Of a DNA stretch of 64,000 bases, positions 25,711 to 34,729 are shown piece after piece. The DNA lies in the NCBI GenBank assembly GCA_963769945.1, contig CAVYOA010000008.1, positions 88,525 to 152,524 of the forward strand. The letters are read 5' to 3'. The number at the start of each line of letters is the position of its first letter. The first letter of the stretch is position 1. This DNA is from WHSW01 sp963769945 (GTDB taxonomy: Bacteria > Actinomycetota > Thermoleophilia > Solirubrobacterales > 70-9). Both the position numbers and the translations under genes were made by a program. Under the pieces are notes generated by a model that had not been told where the DNA came from, ran no database searches, and saw only the letters and a list, made by a program, of their open reading frames with translations.

Positions 25711-26178
25711 TCAGTCCCCGAACGTAAACGTGAAATACGACGCTTCACCGCGGCACTCCCAGATGCCGCTGATCGCGATGCCGGAGACCCGTGCGCAGTC
25801 GAAATCGCCGATGCGAAACTCCCTGCTGACCGATTGCAACTCGGCCATCGTCGCCTCGACCGCGGCGCAGTCGGCGCCGTAGGCGATCACGTCGACGATG
25901 TTCGGTGGCCTCTCGGCTCCCCGGCAGCGCTCCTTGGGCAGCCCGGTCGTGTCGCTGATGCCGCCGGAGTCGGTAGTCGACTCGACTGTTGTCGAAGCAG
26001 TGATCGTCGATTCGGTTGTGGTGGTCGACTCGGGCGTCGTTGACTCGGTCGTGCTCGTGGACTGCACCGCCGTCGATGTCGACGCGTCGTCGCTGCCGAC
26101 ATGGTCCTCGTCGTCGGCGCCGCAGCCGGCAAACAGCAGAACGGCAGCGGTAAAGGCAGCGGCGGTTCTCGAACGCAT
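25711..26178 (-). CDS. Putative lipoprotein with Ser/Thr-rich linker
   Basis: The 155-residue protein starts at ATG 26178. A lipobox LLFAGC places the lipidated Cys at ~residue 19. A long Thr/Ser/Glu linker (~residues 30-75) separates it from a small C-terminal domain of ~80 residues with four cysteines (ERCRGAE, ADCAAVE, FDCARV, WECRGEA), probably disulfide-bonded. The domain is not recognised. The gene is divergent from the MBL hydrolase at 26227. It is an exported, membrane-anchored protein. Confidence 0.65.
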   Translation of the reverse strand: MRSRTAAAFTAAVLLFAGCGADDEDHVGSDDASTSTAVQSTSTTESTTPESTTTTESTITASTTVESTTDSGGISDTTGLPKERCRGAERPPNIVDVIAYGADCAAVEATMAELQSVSREFRIGDFDCARVSGIAISGIWECRGEASYFTFTFGD

Positions 26179-26226
26179 CGGCCTCAACGGTAGCCAACGC
26201 AGCGGATTTCGTGAGAGGGTTCACCG

Positions 26227-27066
26227 GTGAAGGTCCACCACCTCAGCTGCGGCTCGATGTGCCCCTATGGCGGCAAGCTCGTCAGCGGCGCGCCGGGGCG
26301 CGCCGAGATCGTCTGCCATGTGCTGCTGATCGAGACGAGCGATTCGCTTGTGCTCGTCGACACCGGCCTCGGGACCGAGGACGTCGCTCACCCCTACCGC
26401 CGCCTCGGCCCGCCCTTCGCCGCCGGCTTTCGCCCCAAGGCGCTGATCGAGGAGACGGCGCTTCACCGCGTTCGCGCGCTCGGTTTCGACCCCGCAGACG
26501 TCCGCCACATCGCCTGCACCCATCTCGATCTCGACCATGCCGGCGGCTTGCCCGACTTCCCCGCGGCCGCGGTCCACGTCTTCGAGGCCGAGCACGAGGC
26601 GGCGACCAAGCCGTCGCTGCTCGATCGTGCCCGCTACCCGAAGCATCACTTCGCCCACGGTCCAAACTGGGTTCCGCACGGGCCCGGCGGCGACGAATGG
26701 TTCGGCTTCGAGAGCATCCGCATGTTCCCCGGCGTCGACCCCGAGATCCTGCTGATCCCGCTGCCTGGCCACTCGCGCGGCCACAGCGCAATCGCCGTCA
26801 ACGACACGGACTCGGGCCAGTGGCTGCTGCATTGCGGCGACGTCTACTTCAACCGCGCCGAGATGGCGAGCCCGCCCTCATGCCCGCCTGCCCTGAGCGT
26901 CTTTCAAACAGCGATGGCGGCCGACAACGCCGCTCGAAAGCGCAATCAGGTGCGCGTGCGCGAGCTCGCTCGCAGCCACGGCGATGAGGTGCGGGTGTTC
27001 TGCGCCCACGATCCGGTCGAGCTCGCCCGCGAGCAATCAACACCCACCGCCGACGGGACCGGTTGA
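26227..27066 (+). CDS. MBL-fold metallo-hydrolase (lactonase-like)
   Basis: The 279-residue protein starts at GTG 26227. The metal motif THLDLDHAGG (HxHxDH type with the first His replaced by the THLDLDH arrangement of AHL-lactonase relatives), PGHSRGHSA and LHCGDVYF follow the metallo-beta-lactamase fold in order, and a late His is in FCAHDP. Members hydrolyse lactones or other esters with two metals. The substrate is unknown. It is joined to the SDR gene by a one-base overlap (TGATG), so the two form an operon. Confidence 0.82.
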   Translation: MKVHHLSCGSMCPYGGKLVSGAPGRAEIVCHVLLIETSDSLVLVDTGLGTEDVAHPYRRLGPPFAAGFRPKALIEETALHRVRALGFDPADVRHIACTHLDLDHAGGLPDFPAAAVHVFEAEHEAATKPSLLDRARYPKHHFAHGPNWVPHGPGGDEWFGFESIRMFPGVDPEILLIPLPGHSRGHSAIAVNDTDSGQWLLHCGDVYFNRAEMASPPSCPPALSVFQTAMAADNAARKRNQVRVRELARSHGDEVRVFCAHDPVELAREQSTPTADGTG

Positions 27067-27917
27067 TGGCCAACCGCGGCGCCGTGCTCATCACCGGCAG
27101 CTCGACCGGCATCGGGCGCGCCTGCGCGCTCGGCCTCGACCGCGCCGGGTTCGACGTCTTCGCGGGCGTGCGCAAACCGCAGGACGGCGAAGCGCTGCGC
27201 GCCGACTCCTCGCAGCGACTCGAGCCGCTGATTGTCGACGTCACCGACGCCGACTCGATCGCGCGCGCGGCCGACCGCATTCACGATGCCACTGGTGGCC
27301 ACCTCGCCGGCCTCGTCAACAACGCCGGCGTCGCCGTCGGTGGCCCGATCGAGGCCCTTGCACTCGACGATCTGCGCCGCCAGCTCGAGATCAATCTCGT
27401 CGGCCAGGTCGCGATCACCCAAGCCGTCTTGGAGATGATTCGCGCCGCCCGCGGGCGGATCGTCTTCATGTCCTCGGTCGGCGGGCGAGTCGCACTTCCA
27501 TTCATCTCTCCCTACAACGCTTCAAAGCACGCGCTCGAGGCGATCGGTGACGCCCTGCGGATGGAGATGGCGCCGTTTGGAGTCGCGGTCTCGCTGATCG
27601 AACCCGGCGCAATCGCGACTCCGATCTGGGACAAGGCCAACGCCGAGGTGCCCCACGCACGCGCAGCAATGACACCGGCGATGAGTGAGCTTTACGGCGA
27701 GCGCCTCGACCAGCTCGCGGCCGTCGCTGCCAAGAACGCCGCCGCCGGGATCCCACCCGAGCGCGTCGCCGAAGCGGTCGAGCACGCGCTCACATCCGAA
27801 AGGCCGAAAACACGATACCTCGTCGGCCGCGACGCCAAGATCCAGGCTCGAGCGAAGGCTGTGCTGCCCGACCGGGCGATGGACAAGCTGATCGACCGCG
27901 AGTTCCGCACCGCCTGA
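27066..27917 (+). CDS. Short-chain dehydrogenase/reductase
   Basis: The 283-residue protein from ATG 27066 shows classical SDR motifs: TGSSTGIGRA for cofactor binding, NNAGVAVGG, the catalytic Ser in VFMSSVGGR and YNASKHALEA with the Tyr-x3-Lys pair, then PGAIATPIW. The C-terminal ~60 residues resemble SDR relatives of fungal/actinobacterial retinol-dehydrogenase type. The preceding hydrolase gene overlaps by one base, suggesting consecutive steps on one small molecule, which cannot be named from sequence. Confidence 0.87.
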   Translation: MANRGAVLITGSSTGIGRACALGLDRAGFDVFAGVRKPQDGEALRADSSQRLEPLIVDVTDADSIARAADRIHDATGGHLAGLVNNAGVAVGGPIEALALDDLRRQLEINLVGQVAITQAVLEMIRAARGRIVFMSSVGGRVALPFISPYNASKHALEAIGDALRMEMAPFGVAVSLIEPGAIATPIWDKANAEVPHARAAMTPAMSELYGERLDQLAAVAAKNAAAGIPPERVAEAVEHALTSERPKTRYLVGRDAKIQARAKAVLPDRAMDKLIDREFRTA

Positions 27918-27931
27918 GCCGCCGCTCGCAC

Positions 27932-28891
27932 TCAGGCCGCCCGGCGCAATCGCCGGCTGCGTACTGTGCGCGAGCCAATCAGCTCCTCCCAGTCGTCGCC
28001 GTCGAGGCAGTACGGGTCCGAGGTGGCGAGGAAGTCGCAGATCACCTCGGCGAGCCCGTCGGGATCCTCGAGATGCGGGAAGTGGGCTGCACGGGCCAGC
28101 GTTTCGAAGCGGCTGTGGGGAATCGCAGCGGCGGCGGCGCGCCCGTGCTCGATCGGGATCGTTCGATCGCGCTCGCCCCAGACGATCATCGTCGGCACCG
28201 GCCCGAGCAGGTAAAGACGATCGACGGCGCTGACGCGCTGGCCGCGAACGTCGATCACCGAGCGCAGGGTCTGAAGGAAAGCTCGGCGCTGCCCCGCGCC
28301 CTGAAGCGGGCGCAAGGCGCGAACGACCGCATCGAGGTAGACGCCGCGCCGCGATCCGCGGCGCTCGAGCTCGCCCGCCAGCGCTCCCAGCGCCGCCAGC
28401 GTGCGCGGTCGCGCTGCGAGCGCGACAACGCCCGAGACACCGGGTGCCGCCGCAACTCGAAGCAGCGGGCTGACCTCGGCGCCGAGGCCGCCGCTGGAGA
28501 CGAGCACAAGCCGCTCGACGCGCTCGGGGAACTGCCAGAAGAACTGCATCGCGATGCCGCCGCCCAGCGAGTGGCCGACGACCGTTGCACGACGAATGCG
28601 AAGCGCCGCCAGGAGATCGCGAATCGCCGCGGCGTGAGCACCGATCGAGTAGTCGCCGCGGGGCGTCGCCGAGTCGCCGTGGCCGATGAGATCGGGCGCG
28701 ATCACGGTGTGGTTCTCGGCCAGGCGCAGGGCGAGGTCGCGCCAATGGCGTGAGGAGTTGATCATGCCGTGAATCAGCAGCACCGCCGGCCCCGTGCCCG
28801 CGGTGCGATAGATCACCTCGTGGCCGTGAAGGTTCGCCTGCCACGCCTCGAAGCCATGCTCGTCTTCGCTGCCCTGCATCGCGGGCACCAT
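27932..28891 (-). CDS. Alpha/beta-fold hydrolase
   Basis: The protein has ~319 residues from ATG 28891; ATG 28879 is also possible. Motifs are LLIHGMINSSRHW (oxyanion hole), the nucleophile elbow GHSLGGG, an acidic residue in VPTMIVWGERD and the catalytic His in RAAHFPHLEDP. This catalytic triad order fits esterase/epoxide-hydrolase-like enzymes. The substrate is unknown. It converges with the SDR gene and is divergent from the Ppx/GppA gene, 14 bases apart, so their promoters must overlap the two 5' ends. Confidence 0.85.
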   Translation of the reverse strand: MVPAMQGSEDEHGFEAWQANLHGHEVIYRTAGTGPAVLLIHGMINSSRHWRDLALRLAENHTVIAPDLIGHGDSATPRGDYSIGAHAAAIRDLLAALRIRRATVVGHSLGGGIAMQFFWQFPERVERLVLVSSGGLGAEVSPLLRVAAAPGVSGVVALAARPRTLAALGALAGELERRGSRRGVYLDAVVRALRPLQGAGQRRAFLQTLRSVIDVRGQRVSAVDRLYLLGPVPTMIVWGERDRTIPIEHGRAAAAAIPHSRFETLARAAHFPHLEDPDGLAEVICDFLATSDPYCLDGDDWEELIGSRTVRSRRLRRAA

Positions 28892-28905
28892 AGGCGCCAA
28901 CTACG

Positions 28906-29826
28906 ATGCGCGCCTTGCGCGTCGCGGTGATCGACATGGGGACGAACTCGACGCGCCTGCTCGTCGCCGACGTCGCCGACGGCCGGGTGCGCGAGCTCGA
29001 GCGCCGTTCGACGGTGACCCGCCTTGGCCGCGGCGTCGACACCTCGGCCCGGCTTTCAGCCGAAGCCATCGAGGAGGTCTGCACCGCGGTCAGCGCCTAC
29101 ATCGAGGTCTATGAGGAGACGGGAGTGGACAAGGTCGTTGCGATCGCGACCAGCGCCGTGCGCGACGCCGAGAACTCCGCGGTCTTCATCGCCGAGCTGC
29201 GCGAGCGCTTCGCCCTCGATACGGCGATTCTCGACGGCGACCACGAAGCGCGGCTGACCTACACCGGCGCCTGCGCCGAGCGCCCGCCCGCCGAGAAAAC
29301 GCTGGTCGTCGACATCGGCGGCGGCTCCACGGAGCTCGTCATCGGCGACGGGCCTGAGGTCGGGTTTCACGCCTCGATTCAGGCGGGCACGGTGCGCCAC
29401 AGCGAGCGCCATATCACCCACGATCCACCGGAGGCGAGCGAGCTCGAGGAGCTGGCGGGAGATGTCGGCGCGCTGATCGGCGAGGCACTCGAGGGCGCCG
29501 CGCTGGCTCAGGCCAACGAGGGGATCGGCGTTGCCGGAACCCCGACCTCGCTGGCCGCGATCGAACTCGAGCTTGATCCGTACGACCCCGACCAGGTGCA
29601 CGGCGCGACGCTTGATCTCGAGTCGATTCAGCGCATGTGCTCAGAGCTCTCGGCGAAGTCGCTCGAGCAGCGCCTCGAGGTTGTCGGCCTGCACCCCGGG
29701 CGGGCACCGACGATCGTCGCCGGAACCGTGATCTTGATCCAGGTGATGCGCGCCTTCGGCCTCTCGGAGATCGAGGTCTCCGAACACGACATCCTCTACG
29801 GCGCCGCGCTCGAGGCTGCGGCCTGA
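28906..29826 (+). CDS. Ppx/GppA-family exopolyphosphatase
   Basis: The 306-residue protein starts at ATG 28906. The ASKHA fold is indicated by VIDMGTNSTRLLV (phosphate 1), VVAIATSAVRDAEN, VVDIGGGSTELV (phosphate 2) and VAGTPTSLAA. The family removes terminal phosphates from polyphosphate or pppGpp. This short ~300-residue form lacks the C-terminal HD domain of E. coli Ppx, as usual in Actinobacteria. No polyphosphate kinase is nearby. Confidence 0.9.
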   Translation: MRALRVAVIDMGTNSTRLLVADVADGRVRELERRSTVTRLGRGVDTSARLSAEAIEEVCTAVSAYIEVYEETGVDKVVAIATSAVRDAENSAVFIAELRERFALDTAILDGDHEARLTYTGACAERPPAEKTLVVDIGGGSTELVIGDGPEVGFHASIQAGTVRHSERHITHDPPEASELEELAGDVGALIGEALEGAALAQANEGIGVAGTPTSLAAIELELDPYDPDQVHGATLDLESIQRMCSELSAKSLEQRLEVVGLHPGRAPTIVAGTVILIQVMRAFGLSEIEVSEHDILYGAALEAAA

Positions 29827-29839
29827 ACGACGCCCCGCG

Positions 29840-31219
29840 CTAGTTGCAGGGGCCGTCGGGGGCGAGCTCGCGCATCGCGAATAGCTCGCCGCAGAAGATC
29901 GGCTTCGGTGCAAGGTTCTGGGTTACGACGCCGAAGCCGGCCTCGCGCCCCGCGAGCTCGGGATGCTCGACGAAGCGGTGGATGATCGCCAGGTCAACGC
30001 GGTTGACGCGGCGCAGGACGTCGTAGATCTCGGCCATCGCCCGACCCTGCTGACCGGGGTCGAAGGCATGCTCGCCGGCCGTCGAGACGCCGAACTCGGT
30101 CGCCCACATTCCCGTCGAGGAGTCGTTGAACTTCTGCATCACGTTTTGGATCTTGCCGAGATAGATGCGCACGTCGGCGACGTAGTCCTCGTTCGGGCCG
30201 ACGCCGGGATAGGGATGGATGCCGATCGCGTCGGCCTCCTGGGCGGCGCCGAGCTCATAGAGGCGCTCGAGGAAGTTGGAGAAGCCGATCGCGTGCTTGT
30301 CGGAGTCAGAGTGCGGTGAGAGCCCGCCGCTGACAACCGGCATCCCCGGGACCTGGCTGTGCAGGGCGGCGGCGGTCGTCTTCAGCATCTTCGCGTAGAG
30401 CTCGGGCTCGGGCCAGCCGCCCCAGAAGCGCGGGTAGTTGGGCTCGTTCCAGACTTCGATTCCGGCCGACTCCGGATAGCGCTTCGCCGCGGCGACGGCA
30501 AACGCCGCCATCTCGTCGTAGTGCGCCTGCGACGGGCGCAACTGGTCGTTACCGCCGCTGCAGGCGCCCGGGTCGGGCTGAGCCCAGCAGGGGGCGGCGA
30601 GGATCGACCACAGCGGCTTGATCCCGCGAGCGCGCAGCTTGGCGTAGAGCTGGTCGACGCCGTACCAGTTGTAGGAGCCCTGGACGCCCTCGATGCCCGA
30701 CCAGGTGAGGCCAGTGCGGGCGACGGTCGAGCCGGTGTCGTCGAGCAGGTCAAGCGCCGAGTTGGGGACGAAGATCCAGTCGTCGTTGAAGCCAAAGGCT
30801 GGATGGGGGTTGGGCACGTCGAGCAACGGTGCCAGCGGCTGCATCTGGTTCTTGCACGGGTCAACGATCCAGCGGTTGCCCTTTCGTCGCCAGCTCGCCT
30901 TGCCCTTGCAGGTGTAGGGCACCTGGCCCGGGTAGACGCCCTCTGCGCGCCAGAGGCAGATCCAGCGTGAGTAGTCGAGCTTGCCCTTGCGCTTGGCCGG
31001 ACCGCACTTGCTGATCTTGAGCACGTTGATCCCGTTCTTTTGCTCGATCACCGTCGAGGCCTTCTGCACCAGCTTCGTCCGGTTGACGCCGTGCTCGGTC
31101 GAGGGCGTGTGCACGTCCTTGTTGGCGCCGGCGCTCGCCGGCGTGCCAATGCAGACAACGGCGAATGCGATCGCCGCCGCCGCGAACTTTGTCCTTGCCT
31201 TGCGCATCTGCGTTGTCAT
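29840..31219 (-). CDS. Secreted clan-A glycoside hydrolase-like protein
   Basis: The 459-residue protein is read from ATG 31219, with a signal peptide ending GTPASAG. An N-terminal Cys-containing segment precedes a TIM-barrel glycosidase region. EVWNEPNYPRFWGG carries the acid/base Asn-Glu, GIHPYPG is a typical barrel strand, and MWATEFGVST places the putative nucleophile Glu. This pattern fits GH5/GH39-like clan-A enzymes, but the exact family is not assigned. A second protein with the same architecture lies at 37-38 kb. It probably acts on extracellular polysaccharide. Confidence 0.78.
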   Translation of the reverse strand: MTTQMRKARTKFAAAAIAFAVVCIGTPASAGANKDVHTPSTEHGVNRTKLVQKASTVIEQKNGINVLKISKCGPAKRKGKLDYSRWICLWRAEGVYPGQVPYTCKGKASWRRKGNRWIVDPCKNQMQPLAPLLDVPNPHPAFGFNDDWIFVPNSALDLLDDTGSTVARTGLTWSGIEGVQGSYNWYGVDQLYAKLRARGIKPLWSILAAPCWAQPDPGACSGGNDQLRPSQAHYDEMAAFAVAAAKRYPESAGIEVWNEPNYPRFWGGWPEPELYAKMLKTTAAALHSQVPGMPVVSGGLSPHSDSDKHAIGFSNFLERLYELGAAQEADAIGIHPYPGVGPNEDYVADVRIYLGKIQNVMQKFNDSSTGMWATEFGVSTAGEHAFDPGQQGRAMAEIYDVLRRVNRVDLAIIHRFVEHPELAGREAGFGVVTQNLAPKPIFCGELFAMRELAPDGPCN

Positions 31220-31299
31220 CGGCGTGCCTTCACAATTGCTGTAACCCCTCGTACATAAGTCCAATCACGGTCCAGCCGGCGAGGTGTAGGCTCGCTGCG

Positions 31300-33561
31300 G
31301 TGAGCGACGAGCGCGTGCACTTCCGCACATGTCCCTTCTGCGAAGCGACATGTGGCCTTGCGGTGACAATGAACGGCGACGAGGTCGTCTCGGTGCGCGG
31401 CGACGCCGACGATGTTTTCAGCCAGGGCTTCATCTGCCCCAAGTCGCAGGGCCTGAAGCAGCTCAACGAGGATCCCGACCGGCTGACGACACCCCTGATA
31501 CGCCGCGACGGCGAACTCGTCGAGGCGAGCTGGGACGAGGCCTTCGCCGCCATCGACGAAGGCCTTTCGCGGGTTCTGAACGAGGGTGGGCGCGACGCCG
31601 TCGCCGTCTATCTCGGCAACCCGGCGGCGCACAGCCTCGGCGCGACGCTTTACGGCACGCCGTTTCTGAAGGCGCTCGGTACGAAGAACATCTACTCGGC
31701 CTCGACCGTCGATCAGATGCCCAAGCAGCTGTCGGGCGGGTTGATGTTCGGCACTGGCCTCAGCGTTCCGGTCCCCGACATCGATCGCACCGATTATCTG
31801 CTGATCCTCGGCGCCAATCCCCTCGTCTCGAACGGTTCGCTGCTGACGGCTCCCGATATGCGCGGGCGAATCCGGGCGGTGCAGGAGCGCGGCGGCAAGG
31901 TCGTCGTCATCGACCCGCGCCGCAGCCGCACCGCGCGCGAGTCCTCAGAGCATCACTTCATCGTCCCCGGCACCGACGCGCTGCTCTTGTTCGCGATCGT
32001 CAACGTGTTGCTCGCCGAAGAGCTGGCGACGCCAGGAGGTCTGGCGCAGTACGCCAACGGCGCCGAGGCGATTGCCGGCCTCGCCGAGCCGTTCACGCCC
32101 GAGGCCGTCGCCGGTCCGTGCGGGATCGCGGCCGGCGAGATCAAGCGCATGGCTCGCGAGCTCGCGGCGGCTGAGCGGGCGGCCGTCTATGGCCGCATCG
32201 GGACGACGACGCAACGCTTTGGCACCGTGGCGAGCTGGCTCGTCGACGTGATCAACTACCTCAGCGGCAACCTCGACCGCGAAGGCGGGGCGATGTTCCC
32301 GCTCGCGGCGGCGGCCCAGCGCAACTCCGCCGGAACGGGCCCGACGGGGCGCGGCGTCGCGGTCGGGCGCTGGGCAAGCAGGGTCAGCGCACGCAACGAG
32401 CTCTTCGGCGAGCTGCCGGTCGTTGGCCTGGCCGAGGAGATCGCCACGCCTGGCGAAGGTCAGGTCAGGGCGCTGATCACGATCGCCGGCAATCCGCTGG
32501 TCTCGACACCCAACTCGGCTGCGCTCGAAGCAGCGGCCGAGACGCTCGAGTTCATGGTCTCGCTCGACATCTACGTCAACGAGACAACTCGCCACGCCGA
32601 CGTCATCCTGCCCGCGCCTGAGCCGCTGGCAAAGGCCCACTACGACACCGCGCTCTACCAGTTGGCGATTCGAAGCGTCGCCAACTACTCGGCGCCGGTG
32701 ATCGAAGCGCCCGAGGGGCAGCTGCAGGAGTGGGAGGTGATGCTGCGCCTTGCCGGGATCGCCGCCGGTCAAGGGCCCGACGCGGACATCGAAGCTTGGG
32801 ATGAGCTTGTCGTTCGCACATTGATCGGCCGCGAGGTCGCACTAGCGGGCTCTGCGATCGAAGGTCGCGACGTGCAAGAGATCCTCGCCGAGCTCGGCGA
32901 ACGGCGCGGGCCCGAGCGCCTGCTCGACTTGATGATGCGCGTCGGTCCATTCGGAGACGGGTTCGGCGCCGACGCCGACGGGCTGACGATGGACAGGCTC
33001 GAGGCGAACCCACACGGCATCGACTTCGGTCCGATGCGCCCTCGCCTGCCCGACGTTCTGCGCACGCCGTCGGGCAAGATCGAGCTCGCCCCTGCCGAGA
33101 TCGTCGCTGACGTTCCCCGGCTCGAGGCCGAGCTTGACGCCGCTCCGCGAAACGGCGAGATGGTCCTCATCGGCCGCCGCCAGCTGCGCTCGAACAACTC
33201 CTGGATGCACAACCTGCCGGCGCTGGTCAAGGGCAAAGATCGCTGCACCGCCCAGATCCATCCCGACGACGCCGCTCGCCTGGGCCTCAGCGAAGGTGGC
33301 CACGCGCGGGTGAAGTCGAGCGTCGGCGAGCTCGTCGCCCCAATTGAGATCACCGACGAGATCATGCCCGGCGTGATCTCGATCCCCCACGGCTGGGGCC
33401 ACGATGCGCCCGGGTCGCGAATGAGCGTCGCTTCCGAACACGCCGGCGTCAACTCCAACCTTCTCGCGCCGGTCGCAGTCGACGAGCCCTCGGGCAACGC
33501 GGTGCTCAATGGGATCCCGGTCGAAGTCGTCGCCGCGGATCGCGAGGCCGTTGTCGCCTGA
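31300..33561 (+). CDS. Molybdopterin-dependent oxidoreductase with [4Fe-4S] cluster
   Basis: The GTG at 31300 opens 753 residues starting just before CPFCEATCGL, with further Cys in FICPKS: the N-terminal iron-sulfur site of the DMSO-reductase superfamily. Molybdopterin-binding segments include ILGANPLVSNGS, VVVIDPRRSRTA and the C-terminal cap domain (RRQLRSNNSWMHNLP, QIHPDDAARLGL, PHGWGH). The family includes formate dehydrogenase and other Mo/W oxidoreductases. The residue at the metal-ligand position is not clear and no partner subunit is adjacent, so the reaction is undefined. Confidence 0.85.
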   Translation: MSDERVHFRTCPFCEATCGLAVTMNGDEVVSVRGDADDVFSQGFICPKSQGLKQLNEDPDRLTTPLIRRDGELVEASWDEAFAAIDEGLSRVLNEGGRDAVAVYLGNPAAHSLGATLYGTPFLKALGTKNIYSASTVDQMPKQLSGGLMFGTGLSVPVPDIDRTDYLLILGANPLVSNGSLLTAPDMRGRIRAVQERGGKVVVIDPRRSRTARESSEHHFIVPGTDALLLFAIVNVLLAEELATPGGLAQYANGAEAIAGLAEPFTPEAVAGPCGIAAGEIKRMARELAAAERAAVYGRIGTTTQRFGTVASWLVDVINYLSGNLDREGGAMFPLAAAAQRNSAGTGPTGRGVAVGRWASRVSARNELFGELPVVGLAEEIATPGEGQVRALITIAGNPLVSTPNSAALEAAAETLEFMVSLDIYVNETTRHADVILPAPEPLAKAHYDTALYQLAIRSVANYSAPVIEAPEGQLQEWEVMLRLAGIAAGQGPDADIEAWDELVVRTLIGREVALAGSAIEGRDVQEILAELGERRGPERLLDLMMRVGPFGDGFGADADGLTMDRLEANPHGIDFGPMRPRLPDVLRTPSGKIELAPAEIVADVPRLEAELDAAPRNGEMVLIGRRQLRSNNSWMHNLPALVKGKDRCTAQIHPDDAARLGLSEGGHARVKSSVGELVAPIEITDEIMPGVISIPHGWGHDAPGSRMSVASEHAGVNSNLLAPVAVDEPSGNAVLNGIPVEVVAADREAVVA

Positions 33562-33582
33562 GGGCCCGTCGTTGCGTGCGGG

Positions 33583-33948
33583 TCAGTCGTCTGACTCGCC
33601 ACCGTCGTCATCGCCGTAGTAGGCGTCGTCGGAGTAACCGTCATCGTCGTCGACGGGCGCGGGAGCCGGGACTGGTGCGGGTGCGGGTGCTGGTGCTGCA
33701 GCCTGCGCGGCTGAATCGTCATCGTCGCGCTTGACCTTGTTCGGGCGTTGATCGTCACACGAGGCGCCCGACCGCGGCTTCGTCGCTGTGCCCGAGTCCG
33801 CAGTCTTGGCCGCGCTCGACTCGTCATCGCTGACCTGCAGTGATTCGAGCTGACCGAGATCGTCGTCGCCGTCATCGGCGATCGCCGCGCTCACGCCGGC
33901 AAGAGCCAGAACGCCCGCAAGCAACGCAATTACTGTCTTGATCGTCAT
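33583..33948 (-). CDS. Small acidic secreted protein
   Basis: The 121-residue protein is read from ATG 33948, chosen because AAGGAG (33955-33960) lies just upstream. The ATG at 33966 would put that site inside the gene. A signal peptide (ending SAAIA) is followed by an acidic, low-complexity chain of Asp/Ser, then Ala-Pro repeats and a Tyr/Asp-rich end. No fold is recognised. A 7-bp perfect hairpin (33967-33984) lies upstream in the leader. It converges with the oxidoreductase gene. Confidence 0.6.
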   Translation of the reverse strand: MTIKTVIALLAGVLALAGVSAAIADDGDDDLGQLESLQVSDDESSAAKTADSGTATKPRSGASCDDQRPNKVKRDDDDSAAQAAAPAPAPAPVPAPAPVDDDDGYSDDAYYGDDDGGESDD

Positions 33949-34086
33949 CGCTATCTCCTTGTTCATCCGGCGATCTTTCGCCGGGGTTGATGGAGATGAC
34001 GACGCTAGGAACCGCCACTGAGGCCGGCCTGAGCGCAGCGTGAGAGAGCTCTCAGGCTCGCGACACGCCTGGCGCGCCGCCTACCG

Positions 34087-34536
34087 CTAGAGCTCGAGCT
34101 CGTACTCGACCAGCGTCAGCGCCTTGCCGCCGACGCGGTCATAGACCCTGTGAGCTCGCTTGTTATCGGGCATCGTGTACCAGAAGATCGACGCAGCGCC
34201 GTGGCGGCGAGCGACCTCGGCGACCGCCTCGATCAGTGCGTCGGCGTGGCCGGCGCCGCGGGCGATCTCGGCGACGAAAAGGTCGTCCAGCACGGCCACC
34301 ACCGTCCCGTTGAGGCTCGACCACTTCCACTGGCTATGGGCGAAACCGACGATCTCGTCGCTGGCGTCATCGGTGGCCACGAGCAAGAAGGCGACGTCCT
34401 CGGGGGCGTCGATCGCGCGCCGGGCCATCGTCTGCAGCGACTCGTCGCTGGGATCGGACTCATAGAAGTCGCAATAGCCGCGCAGCAGCGGCATCAGCGA
34501 CGGCAGATCCTCGCCGGTCGCCTCGCGGATCGCCAT
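34087..34536 (-). CDS. GNAT-family N-acetyltransferase
   Basis: The 149-residue protein starts at ATG 34536. It has the complete GNAT core: AIREATGEDLPSLMPLL, VGFAHSQWKW, VAVLDDLFVAEIARGAGHADALI with the acetyl-CoA loop, and IFWYTMPDNKRAHRVYDRVG. The closest style is the single-domain acetyltransferases that modify small amines or protein N-termini. The acceptor is unknown. A 32-codon frame lies ten bases upstream on the same strand. Confidence 0.85.
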   Translation of the reverse strand: MAIREATGEDLPSLMPLLRGYCDFYESDPSDESLQTMARRAIDAPEDVAFLLVATDDASDEIVGFAHSQWKWSSLNGTVVAVLDDLFVAEIARGAGHADALIEAVAEVARRHGAASIFWYTMPDNKRAHRVYDRVGGKALTLVEYELEL

Positions 34537-34546
34537 GCGACAGAGG

Positions 34547-34645
34547 CTAGGGCCGCTTGCCCGAGATCACGTCCCAGGCTCGCTTCAGCTTGGCCTCGAT
34601 CTGCTGCAACGCGAGATAAGAGCTCGGCTGTCCGAGATCGTCCAT
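34547..34645 (-). CDS. Possible 32-aa peptide
   Basis: ATG 34645 opens a 32-codon frame (MDDLGQPSSYLALQQ to WDVISGKRP) ending ten bases before the GNAT start. The first residues resemble the MDDLGxPxSYLVL start of PRC-barrel-like proteins found in related bacteria, and the end resembles their RRAWDxISG tails. It may therefore be a deletion remnant of such a gene or a small coupled peptide. There is no strong ribosome site. It is tentative. Confidence 0.3.
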   Translation of the reverse strand: MDDLGQPSSYLALQQIEAKLKRAWDVISGKRP

Positions 34646-34729
34646 CGGCTGACCCTATCGGGTGGGCCTCGTCGCAGCCGCTGGGTAAGCCGCCCGCTGT
34701 GCCCCAGCCCCCCTACTACTCTGGCGCCC

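Noticed and set aside
33967..33984. Perfect 7-bp hairpin upstream of the acidic secreted protein
   Set aside because: It is isolated and without a partner sequence. It is noted with the gene but not enough to call a riboswitch or terminator.
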